Source: Paenibacillus sp. FSL R7-0337 (GTDB lineage: Bacteria > Bacillota > Bacilli > Paenibacillales > Paenibacillaceae). From it: a stretch of 64,000 nucleotides of DNA. The notes beneath the pieces were generated by a model that worked only from the letters and a program-made list of their open reading frames with translations, was not told the origin of the DNA and made no database searches. How positions within the stretch are numbered: position 1 is the first letter of the stretch; each line of letters opens with the position of its first letter. The DNA lies in contig NZ_CP150218.1 of the NCBI RefSeq assembly GCF_037969875.1, positions 4,588,001-4,652,000 of the forward strand. The letters run 5' to 3'. The translations under genes were made by a program, and so were the position numbers. Of the stretch, positions 1-7,487 are shown one piece after another.

Positions 1-148
1 TTATGTCGAATTTAGTTGAAAAAAAGTGATTGGATTATTAAAGGAATGCTCTATGTATGGCTGGCATCCTGTATAATTTATGAATATACAGACAGCCATA
101 GCTGCCGATTCCTGAGCAGTGAATCCCTCACGAAAGAGAGTAGTGACT

Positions 149-1033
149 ATGAAATCCATCGCCTGGGTGACTGACAGCACCAGCACCATTGATTCTGAAT
201 TCGCTATGAATAACCATGTGTATATCGTTCCCCTCCGACTAATCGTCAATAATGAATGTTATAAAGAGAATATAGATATTAACGCCGATCAGTTCTATGA
301 CAAAATGCGGCAGCATGACAAGGTGGGTAGCTCCCAGCCGCCGATTGGTGAGTTCGTGGAATTATACGAGCGTCTGAAGGAAGAGTATGACGAGATTATT
401 GCGATCCACTGTTCCTCCGAGCTTAGCGGGACCTTCAACACCTCGATGCAGGCGGCGGATATTGCTGGAGTGAACGTAATGGGTATCGATTCCAAAGTAG
501 GCGCGTATCCTATCCGTGAGATGCTTCTGCGCGGTATTCACTGGCAGCAGGCAGGCTGCTCTGCACAGGAGATCAAGAACAGAATTGATAATATAATCGA
601 GGAAATGTCCTTCTATATCATCCCTGCCAGCCTGAGCCAGCTGCATCGCAGCGGACGGCTCTCCGGCTCTCAGTTCCTGCTGGGCCAGCTGATGCGGATT
701 CATCTGCTTCTGCGGTTCGATGAGGGCAAGATTGTCGTCGTTGATAAAATCCGCACCTTCAAGAAGACGAAGCAAAAGCTCCTGGAGACCATCCAGGAGG
801 AAATCGGCCGCTTCCAGGATGTATGTATTATGCACGCGAACAATAAAGAAGAGGCGCTGAGCCTGGAGTGGGCCATTAAGGCCATGTCCCCTTCGGTGCG
901 TACAGAGATTATGACCTTTGTCCCGGTGGTAGGTGCTCATATGGGCGAGGGAACACTGGCGCTGTCTTGGATTAACCGTACGGCTATGAATAGTATTGAT
1001 GCTGAGGATGAAGTGCTGGAGTCTGTGCTCTAG
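149..1033 (+). CDS. DegV family protein (FakB-like fatty-acid binder)
   Basis: DegV/FakB proteins bind a fatty acid in the cytosol and present it to the kinase FakA for phospholipid synthesis. The N-terminus (SIAWVTDSTSTID) carries the family TDST motif, and SSELSGTFNTS near residue 95 is the second conserved block. The length, 294 aa, is normal for the family. ATG at 149 is chosen because AAAGAGAG lies 8 nt before it; a GTG at 119 would add ten unconserved residues. A TATAAT hexamer at 74-79 could be its -10 box, but the -35 is poor. The gene is followed after 15 nt by an unknown gene in the same direction. The family is clear; the lipid bound cannot be told. Confidence 0.9.
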   Translation: MKSIAWVTDSTSTIDSEFAMNNHVYIVPLRLIVNNECYKENIDINADQFYDKMRQHDKVGSSQPPIGEFVELYERLKEEYDEIIAIHCSSELSGTFNTSMQAADIAGVNVMGIDSKVGAYPIREMLLRGIHWQQAGCSAQEIKNRIDNIIEEMSFYIIPASLSQLHRSGRLSGSQFLLGQLMRIHLLLRFDEGKIVVVDKIRTFKKTKQKLLETIQEEIGRFQDVCIMHANNKEEALSLEWAIKAMSPSVRTEIMTFVPVVGAHMGEGTLALSWINRTAMNSIDAEDEVLESVL

Positions 1034-1048
1034 AAAAGGAGCGGAACG

Positions 1049-1606
1049 ATGTTCTTATATCATTATTATGATGCTGCTGTGGGTCCGTTTGTCAGCCTAT
1101 CCGATTTACCGGGCGATCAGGCGAGGGCTGTGCTGGAGACGATTAAAGAGACCAAGCCCAAGGCCCAGAGCGCCCAAAGACACGATAAATATGTGGAATA
1201 TCGGCGGAACTGTGAGAGCATCATCCGGGCGGAATTTATACGTAAGGGCGGTCTGGTCCAGCGGTCCTCCCCGCATTATATGGTAGTTGAACATAGTCCG
1301 TGGCTAAGCACGTGGTTCGAGAATGGCGCATCACTCAAGATTCCGATTGAGGAATTTGATGTGAACACGATTTCTTTTACCTATGGAGACTCCATGCCGA
1401 CCTTCAGCCCGCTGATTAACGATGGCAAAGAGTACAGGCACACCCTGTATACCTATTCCGAGATTGTGAGCATCATTGACAAGTACGGGTTACCGCAGAA
1501 TTGGAACAATGACGGACAATACGGTCCCGAGCGGTACGTCGAAGCGCATGTCTGGAGCGATGGGGCGGTTAGCCGGTATCTGAGTGAGCGGAGCCGGGCC
1601 CGATAA
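1049..1606 (+). CDS. conserved hypothetical protein, 185 aa
   Basis: I do not recognise the family. The protein is soluble, with no signal peptide or membrane segment, and begins MFLYHYYDAAVGPFVSLSDL. It is rich in aromatic residues, and the C-terminal half (residues 120-175) has the look of a compact enzyme or binding fold (YTYSEIVSIIDKYGLPQNW). The start is well supported by AAAAGGAG 7 nt upstream. It lies 15 nt behind the DegV gene, so the two are probably one transcript ending at the terminator just after 1606. Codon use and GC match the neighbours, so the gene is likely real although its role is unknown. Confidence 0.8.
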   Translation: MFLYHYYDAAVGPFVSLSDLPGDQARAVLETIKETKPKAQSAQRHDKYVEYRRNCESIIRAEFIRKGGLVQRSSPHYMVVEHSPWLSTWFENGASLKIPIEEFDVNTISFTYGDSMPTFSPLINDGKEYRHTLYTYSEIVSIIDKYGLPQNWNNDGQYGPERYVEAHVWSDGAVSRYLSERSRAR

Positions 1607-1627
1607 TGTGGAATCGAAATAACCAGA

Positions 1628-1665
1628 AAACGGCTGGATCAGGGGAACCTGACCAGCCGTTTTTT
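1628..1665 (+). terminator. intrinsic terminator of the DegV operon
   Basis: CGGCTGG pairs with CCAGCCG and TCAGG with CCTGA around a GGAA tetraloop, with one bulged A, and a run of six T follows. The 46 nt at 1628-1673 are repeated without change at 6053-6098. Confidence 0.9.
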
Positions 1666-1813
1666 AATGGAATAGTATTATTATCAAGACTTCAATCTAA
1701 ATGATAACAGAACTCAAATGAATAGTCTAGTAATTTGTGGGCGAAGTGCTAACATAAGGTTACCGGTAAAACAAAATGTGAGTGCGCACTGTTACATGAA
1801 ATGGAGTCTGCAA

Positions 1814-2929
1814 ATGAAGGGTTTAGACTTGAGCGAGGAGTTCTATTGGGAGATTGTGAGGCCGCTGATAGCCAGACATTTCCCGCAACTAGTGGAGAAG
1901 CATGCTGCCGGATTGATAGGATATGGTTCGGATGTTCTGGGTTATGATGACGTTCTTTCCAGAGATCATGAATGGGGGGCGAGGTGCTACATTTGGCTGC
2001 TGGACCCGGATTACGATAAATATGCTGTAAGCCTTGACCAAGCATTCGATGAAGAGGTGCCAGCCTTGTTCAAAGGGTATCCTTCCCGGTTTTCGGTAGA
2101 TGAATCTCATGAGGTGCTTATACCCTACAATGGGCAGAGCAACCTTCATCATATTGCAATTACCAGCATCTCCCGGCACATGCGAATCCAGTTGGGACTG
2201 CTAACCCCATATCCATCCTTATACGAATGGTTAGTCATTCCTGAGCAGAAATTGCTGGAGTGGACAAGGGGAAGGATCTTTACAGATCCTGTTGGGGAGA
2301 TGACAGAAGTGCGAAGGGGACTGGCTTATCTGCCCGATGAGATATGGCGGTACAAATTGAAGTATGCCTGGAGTTCATTCCGGCAGCTGTATGTGGCAGG
2401 ACTTGCAGACCTCCGGGGCGAACCGTTGTCGGCCAGGTTGCTCATCAACCGCATGGTGGAGCAGGCAGTTCAACTGATTTTTCTCTATAACAAAAGGCTC
2501 CGGCCCGGAACCTACAAATGGATATCCAGGGAGCTGGTGCAGATCAGCCCTGAGGTTAGCAGGCAGACCAAGCAGCTTGAAGCTATTTTGCTGGAACCCT
2601 CTGTTACAAGGGCCGTTGAACAAATGGAAGAGATATTAACGGAATTAGTGAATCAACATAACGAGATGAAGCTGACGGATCATATTGAGCTTCAACCCTC
2701 CATTTTCTACGCAAGAGGCTTGCAATCCTATTCTTATACCAATATGGAGGATGCTCTATTCGCTACGTTACCCGAAGAACTTCAGCAGCTGGAAATCCCG
2801 GGTACGCTGGATCAATTCATTACAAGTGAACATCTGTTAATCTGGGCGGATCACTATTCCAAATTCAAGTCAATATACAGCGTCAGGTCTGATATAGAGA
2901 GAACTGGGGTGGGGGATATGATTGTATAG
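1814..2929 (+). CDS. DUF4037 domain protein
   Basis: The block GYGSDVLGYDDVLSRDHEWG near residue 35 is the hallmark of DUF4037. The family has a nucleotidyltransferase-like look (G-S followed by D-D and D-H), but no reaction is established. The protein is cytosolic with no membrane segment. The open frame extends back to 1718, but GGAG at 1803 sits 7 nt before the ATG at 1814 and the family homology begins just after it, giving 371 aa. The gene lies alone between terminators, inside the segment bounded by the two identical terminators. Its base composition is a little more AT-rich than the DegV genes to the left. Confidence 0.8.
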   Translation: MKGLDLSEEFYWEIVRPLIARHFPQLVEKHAAGLIGYGSDVLGYDDVLSRDHEWGARCYIWLLDPDYDKYAVSLDQAFDEEVPALFKGYPSRFSVDESHEVLIPYNGQSNLHHIAITSISRHMRIQLGLLTPYPSLYEWLVIPEQKLLEWTRGRIFTDPVGEMTEVRRGLAYLPDEIWRYKLKYAWSSFRQLYVAGLADLRGEPLSARLLINRMVEQAVQLIFLYNKRLRPGTYKWISRELVQISPEVSRQTKQLEAILLEPSVTRAVEQMEEILTELVNQHNEMKLTDHIELQPSIFYARGLQSYSYTNMEDALFATLPEELQQLEIPGTLDQFITSEHLLIWADHYSKFKSIYSVRSDIERTGVGDMIV

Positions 2930-2931
2930 TG

Positions 2932-2957
2932 AAGACTGCGCTTCGTGCGAGCAGCCT
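2932..2957 (-). pseudogene. possible scrap of an SMI1/KNR4-family gene
   Basis: Read on the minus strand this 26-nt stretch gives LLARSAVF. It matches 24 of 26 nt inside the intact SMI1/KNR4 gene at 11218-11243. It is too short to be sure that it is a gene remnant rather than chance. Confidence 0.3.
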
Positions 2958-2964
2958 TTAGGCT

Positions 2965-2992
2965 ATCAAGCTTATGCTTGATGGTCTTTTTT
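2965..2992 (+). terminator. intrinsic terminator after the DUF4037 gene
   Basis: A 7-bp stem ATCAAGC/GCTTGAT with a TTAT loop is followed by GGTC and a T run. It lies 36 nt past the DUF4037 stop codon. Confidence 0.75.
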
Positions 2993-3174
2993 AATCTTTC
3001 TCCTCCATTCTTCCAATTTATACAATTTCCTTGTATCAATATACATAGTAAATTTACATAGTCCTATTGTAGAATCAAGAAGTTGTCGAATTATGGAGCG
3101 ATATTCCATCCATGGGACTCTGTAGGACGATGGTTTTTATGAATTTTTCTAAAAAGAAAGAGGGGGAAGTAATT

Positions 3175-6048
3175 TTGTTATTCCAAGCAGCACGCCGTAA
3201 ACTCAGTCTGGTGATTGTACTTGCCCTGCTAATCAGCAGCCTTACGCCACATCTGGTGTTCGGGGAGTCCGCGCAATTGAAGGATATCGCAGGCTCTTAT
3301 GCTCAGAAGGAGATTCAATCCTTAATTGAAGCAGGAATAATCTCGGGGTATGAAGATAACACCTTCAAACCGAATAAGGCTATGTCGCGCGCCGAGCTGG
3401 CGAAAATAATAGTCCTTTCGTTAGGACTGGAAGTAAGTGGTGACGAGACCGCACCATTCAAAGACGTTGCCGCCACCAGCTGGTATCGTGGTTATGTAGG
3501 TGCGTTGGTGAAGGCAGGCATCACAGAGGGGACATCGGCGAGCACGTTCAGTCCTAATTCGAGTGTAACCCGGGAAGAGCTGGTTGTATTTTTCATCCGG
3601 GCCTTTGAATTAGATGAAACAGCGAAGAAGCTTCCGCTTGGCAGCAAGCTGTCCGATATGTCAGAGGTGTCTGAATGGGCAAAAGCTCAAGTATCCCTGG
3701 CCTTCAACAATGGGTTCATCAACGGGGTTCAGGGCATTGACGGTACGCTGAAATTCAAACCTAAAGAGCGTGCAGAGCGCCAGGCTCTGGCCCGTCTCGC
3801 ATATGAGTTCAAGACGAATAAAGCAGTATATGTTGAGAAGTCCAAGCAGCTTCTTGCTGAAGAGACTGATAAGGGTAAGACTCCAGTGGTTACTCCGGCT
3901 CCCACAGCGACACAAGCTATCCGTGATACGTCTGTGATTGCTCCGGCAGCCCCGGGTCCAGGAACGCCAGCATCGGCAACACCTGTACCAGCAACACCGG
4001 CACCAGCGGAGCCGACTCCAGCACCAGCAACACCGGCACCAGTGGAGCCGACTCCAGTACCGGCCAATGCTCTCCAGATTGTAGTGAAGGGGGAGAGTAC
4101 AGATGCTATTTATGCAGAAGAGTCCACTGAAGTTATTTTCCGTACAACGCTTAATGCGGCAGAGACAGTAACTGCAAGTGTCTATCAGGTAGATGACAGC
4201 GGCAAAGTGATGTCACAGATTACCCTGCTGCACGATGATGGTTTAGAAATTCATGGAGACAGCCTTGCAGCAGACGGACTCTATAGCGGCAAAGCAGTAT
4301 TAACTGAAAGTACGGAAGGCTACATAAATCTGCAGACCTTTGCTGGAGATGTGCCTAGCAGTGCAGTCCTTAAACTGTCTGTACTGAAACATCTTACAGA
4401 TGAACAGCTTGCACAAACAGAAATTATTGAAAATAATACACAGAGTAAGCTAGATCAATTGGCTGCTTCTAGCGGTAACTTGCAAAAGGCCAAGGAAGAA
4501 ACAGTGGCTTGGCTTCAAACCCAGGACGAAGTAGAGCATGCAGGAATATCAGGTGAGGGAGGAAGCATCTGGTATTTGCTGGATAACGGGATTCTAGGCG
4601 GAATATCCTCGGCCCCTGAGAATACAAAAGGATTAAGCAACACAGTCGAAGAGGCTGCTTCCAATAACGCATTGACGGCGCTCACGCAAGATGTGGAACA
4701 AACCGTAGCCACCATAGGAAGCCAGCAGGTTGCTGTGGTTTCTCCGTTCTCCGGTACACTTCCATCTTCTACGGTGTATGACGCTGTATATCAAAGCTTT
4801 GAGCAGTCGAATTACCCCTTCCTTGTGGAGAGAGTAAAGGATAGCGCAGCGGGTGTTAACTTCTTCAAAGGACTTAATCAGTATGGTGTTGTGGTCTTAG
4901 ATTCCCATGGGGATACGTACTATGATGAGATTGTGCTCCAGAAATTCCATGATAAATATGGTGTTGATTTCAAATATGCGGGGCCGCAGGTCATGTTCCT
5001 GACTGGAGAGAAGGCAACGGCTGAGAACAACAAGACCTATGAACTGGATCTGAAAAAGGGCAGACTGGCTATCATATCGGGCTATTATGCGATTACGCCT
5101 TCTTTCATTACACGGTACAATGATATGCTTCCTGGTACTATTGTATATAACGGCAGCTGCCGCAGCGCATACAACGATTCCATGTCGGATGCGTTCCTCA
5201 ACAATGGGGCCAGCGCTTATTATGGTTACACCGATTATGTAAAGCTTGCTTATGATCAGGTCATTGCCCCATTTGTATTCAACGCCTTGAACAATGAGAA
5301 TATGACAACCGGACAAGCTTTTGAGGCAGCAGTGGCTGCTCACGGAGCCAATGACGGGTTGGCAGCATTCGTCATGAAGGGAAGCAACATTGGTACGAAA
5401 ACCGAAGGGGTCATCAACGGAACCTTTGAGAACGGAAAGTGGACCGGCTGGAATGGAAACGGAGATGTCCGGGTCATCTCAAAGCTGGGGCCGCTTAAGC
5501 CTACAGAGGGTAACTACATGGCGATTATCAGTACTGGCCTTGGGTTTGAAAACAATGACAAGGGAGGATATGACTACAATTCGGATAGTTATATCGAGCA
5601 GAGCTTCATGGTCCCGGCGGGAGCCACAACCTTGTCGTTCGATTACAATTTCATTTCTGAGGAGCCGAAGGAATTTGTTGGAACCAAATATAACGATACA
5701 TTCAGAGCAACAGTAACTTCCAGTGTATACATCAATCCGGCTTCCCTCGTGACCTCACACTTGAATGGCGGACCTACGGTGACGTCCAGTGTCTACGGAC
5801 AGGAATCTGTGATTGTCGGTAAGGAATCGATTAATGAATCCACAGCCTATTGGATTGACGCGAATAAAGTAGACGTTAATTTCTACGGCGGGGATGATAC
5901 GGCCTACATGACGAATTGGAAGCATGTCCAGTTTGATGTGAGCCAATTTGCCGGCAAGGGCTCGATTGTCCTCCGGTTCCATGTATGGGATCAAGGTGAC
6001 AGTGTCTTTGACACGGCAGTATTGATCGATAATGTACTGTTGAAGTAA
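3175..6048 (+). CDS. SLH-anchored protein with caspase-like (clan CD) His/Cys dyad
   Basis: This is a 957-aa cell-surface protein. A signal peptide (about residues 1-33, ending LTPHLVFG) is followed by three SLH domains (about 34-213) that would hold it on the pyruvylated wall polymer. Then come a Pro/Ala/Thr linker with two copies of a 36-nt repeat (3991-4062), an Ig-like region, and an alpha/beta part carrying VVLDSHGD (His578) and VYNGSCRSA (Cys662). A hydrophobic strand before HG and another before Cys is the signature of clan CD peptidases. The C-terminus (about 740-957) resembles choice-of-anchor domains (FISEEPKEFVG). TTG at 3175 is chosen for AGGGGGA 7 nt upstream and a clean signal peptide; ATG at 3139 is possible. 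Peptidase activity is inferred from two motifs only. Confidence 0.8.
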   Translation: MLFQAARRKLSLVIVLALLISSLTPHLVFGESAQLKDIAGSYAQKEIQSLIEAGIISGYEDNTFKPNKAMSRAELAKIIVLSLGLEVSGDETAPFKDVAATSWYRGYVGALVKAGITEGTSASTFSPNSSVTREELVVFFIRAFELDETAKKLPLGSKLSDMSEVSEWAKAQVSLAFNNGFINGVQGIDGTLKFKPKERAERQALARLAYEFKTNKAVYVEKSKQLLAEETDKGKTPVVTPAPTATQAIRDTSVIAPAAPGPGTPASATPVPATPAPAEPTPAPATPAPVEPTPVPANALQIVVKGESTDAIYAEESTEVIFRTTLNAAETVTASVYQVDDSGKVMSQITLLHDDGLEIHGDSLAADGLYSGKAVLTESTEGYINLQTFAGDVPSSAVLKLSVLKHLTDEQLAQTEIIENNTQSKLDQLAASSGNLQKAKEETVAWLQTQDEVEHAGISGEGGSIWYLLDNGILGGISSAPENTKGLSNTVEEAASNNALTALTQDVEQTVATIGSQQVAVVSPFSGTLPSSTVYDAVYQSFEQSNYPFLVERVKDSAAGVNFFKGLNQYGVVVLDSHGDTYYDEIVLQKFHDKYGVDFKYAGPQVMFLTGEKATAENNKTYELDLKKGRLAIISGYYAITPSFITRYNDMLPGTIVYNGSCRSAYNDSMSDAFLNNGASAYYGYTDYVKLAYDQVIAPFVFNALNNENMTTGQAFEAAVAAHGANDGLAAFVMKGSNIGTKTEGVINGTFENGKWTGWNGNGDVRVISKLGPLKPTEGNYMAIISTGLGFENNDKGGYDYNSDSYIEQSFMVPAGATTLSFDYNFISEEPKEFVGTKYNDTFRATVTSSVYINPASLVTSHLNGGPTVTSSVYGQESVIVGKESINESTAYWIDANKVDVNFYGGDDTAYMTNWKHVQFDVSQFAGKGSIVLRFHVWDQGDSVFDTAVLIDNVLLK
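3991..4062 (+). repeat. 36-nt direct repeat, two copies, in the SLH protein linker
   Basis: Two adjacent 36-nt copies encode ATPAPAEPTPAP and ATPAPVEPTPVP, a flexible Pro-rich spacer between the wall-binding and catalytic parts. Such repeats can change length by slippage. Confidence 0.85.
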
Positions 6049-6052
6049 CCGT

Positions 6053-6090
6053 AAACGGCTGGATCAGGGGAACCTGACCAGCCGTTTTTT
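6053..6090 (+). terminator. intrinsic terminator after the SLH gene
   Basis: Same hairpin and T run as at 1628-1665. The identity covers 46 nt (6053-6098), including the unstructured tail after the T run, so it looks like copied DNA rather than convergence. Confidence 0.9.
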
Positions 6091-6126
6091 AATGGAATTA
6101 GCATTCAAAACCACTACATAGCCTTG

Positions 6127-6143
6127 TGCAACCTAGAGTTGCA
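6127..6143. promoter_or_regulatory. short palindrome upstream of the HTH-DnaA_N gene
   Basis: TGCAAC and GTTGCA flank CTAGA, a 17-bp dyad about 100 bp before the gene at 6245. The layout resembles MerR-type operators, but no MerR gene is nearby, so its regulator is unknown. Confidence 0.3.
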
Positions 6144-6244
6144 GAAGATATTTAAAATACTCAACTTACGCTCGATTTCGATCTCAGCTCTTCTATGCTA
6201 CTATTGGCTGTGTTGAGTAATAGTAGAGTGGAGGTGTCCTCACG

Positions 6245-6769
6245 TTGATAGATAATAACAAAGCCGGGCAGAATATATTGAACTTAAGGAAGGGATTATC
6301 CCTGACCCAGACAGAGCTGTCCAGCTTAGTTGGCGTAAGCCATCAGGCGGTTTCCAAGTGGGAGCAGGGTGATTGCCTGCCTGATATCGGGGTGTTGCTG
6401 AAGCTTGGACAGGTCTTCGGGAAGTCGGTGGAAGAGCTTTTGTTAGGGGAGAGAGTTAGCGGCGATTCAGCTTCTGAGAAAATTGTAAGCCCTCCCATGG
6501 AGCTGTCTGATGAGGTCTGGACGCAAGCTTTGAATCATATCCAAGGCCGCATCTCGCCGCCCAGCTTCAACACCTGGTTCAAGGGCACGAAGGGGAAGCA
6601 GGTGGGGGAGACTTACTGCGTCTACAGTCCGAGCCGTTTTGCTTCAGAGTGGTTATATCAACGCTATTCGGGCTTGATTGTACCGGTTCTTGAAGACATA
6701 ACAGGCATATCCGGCCTTAAGGTCGAGTTCTGCTCTAAGGGAGCGTGGGACATCAACCATAAGGATTAG
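6245..6769 (+). CDS. HTH (XRE) protein fused to a DnaA N-terminal-like domain
   Basis: Residues 8-65 form an XRE/HTH_3 DNA-binding domain (LSLTQTELSSLVGVSHQAVSK as recognition region, KWEQGDCLPD after it). Residues about 85-170 match the DnaA domain I pattern: W..AL..I....SPPSFNTWF, then a strand, FASEWL..RYS.LI and a final strand. In DnaA that domain binds DnaB, DnaA itself and regulators such as SirA; there is no AAA+ or DnaA domain IV here. TTG at 6245 is supported by GGAGGTG 8 nt upstream. The gene ends 4 nt inside the convergent flavin-reductase remnant. It could be a transcription factor using domain I for protein contact; that is inference. Confidence 0.8.
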   Translation: MIDNNKAGQNILNLRKGLSLTQTELSSLVGVSHQAVSKWEQGDCLPDIGVLLKLGQVFGKSVEELLLGERVSGDSASEKIVSPPMELSDEVWTQALNHIQGRISPPSFNTWFKGTKGKQVGETYCVYSPSRFASEWLYQRYSGLIVPVLEDITGISGLKVEFCSKGAWDINHKD

Positions 6770-7326
6770 GTTTCTGCCCGGTAGTTTTTGCCAAGCTGAT
6801 GACCCAGACCAAAATAATGACGGAAATTATAGATGAGCGGACTCCATTTCAGCGGATCGATATGTTTGTCATCCATAATAATATCCTGGTGCGCATGTAC
6901 ATGAACAGCCTGTGCCTCAACGATTGCAAAGCCAGGCGAATGATCCGGTATCCGGATATGTTGGACGCTTGCTTCAATTTGTAACGGGCATTCCATAATT
7001 CGTGAAGGCTTAACAGTTATGGACGTAACAGGTGTGAGTCCGCTGGCAGCATATTTATCCTTTTGATAGGAGTAGCCATGTTGTTGCTTGTAATCAGGGA
7101 CAGGATTTTTACCCGTATAGGGAGCAAGCTGCTCCACATTCTCCCATAGTGAAGGGCCGGGGATGTTAATAACGCATTCGGAAAGCCGTTCCAGGTTCTC
7201 GATAGCTTTTCCCCCAAGACCAATCCCTAGTACAATACAGTCTCCTAAAGCCCAGGAGGATGAAATAGGACTGATGTTTACGCTATCATCTTCATTCAAG
7301 GTGTTCAGTAAGATGACAGGAGTTCC
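6766..7326 (-). pseudogene. flavin reductase family gene, 5' end lost
   Basis: The frame reads GTPVILLNTLNEDDSVNISP and then SSWALGD, a typical flavin-reductase (FMN-binding split barrel) core, and runs intact to the stop at 6766. Upstream, family homology stops at about 7326: the next codons are unrelated and a stop (TAG) occurs at 7338-7336. The usual first 15-25 residues and the start codon are missing. A TTG at 7299 could start a shortened 177-aa product but would remove the first strand. The break coincides with the end of a piece of DNA copied from the 3' part of the SLH gene, so a deletion or recombination event is the likely cause. Confidence 0.75.
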
Positions 7327-7327
7327 G

Positions 7328-7375
7328 GTGAATTTCTATGGCGGGAATGATACGGCCTACATGACGAATTGGAAG
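7328..7375 (+). pseudogene. orphan fragment of an SLH-protein gene 3' region
   Basis: These 48 nt match 5875-5922 of the SLH gene at 45 positions and encode VNFYGGNDTAYMTNWK against VNFYGGDDTAYMTNWK there. The changes are mostly silent or conservative, so it came from coding DNA. Homology stops on both sides. To the left it abuts the broken flavin-reductase gene. Confidence 0.8.
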
Positions 7376-7487
7376 GAGTTCAATCCTCCAGAACGGGCAT
7401 GACATTTTTTATATTATATCCACAAAACATGAATTAATATCTTTTATGACATTTGGGATTTTATTTCATAAATGAGTTGTTGAAGGG

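Noticed and set aside
1..249. Minus-strand frame of 82 codons at the left edge
   Set aside because: It overlaps the DegV start region and has no domain or ribosome site.
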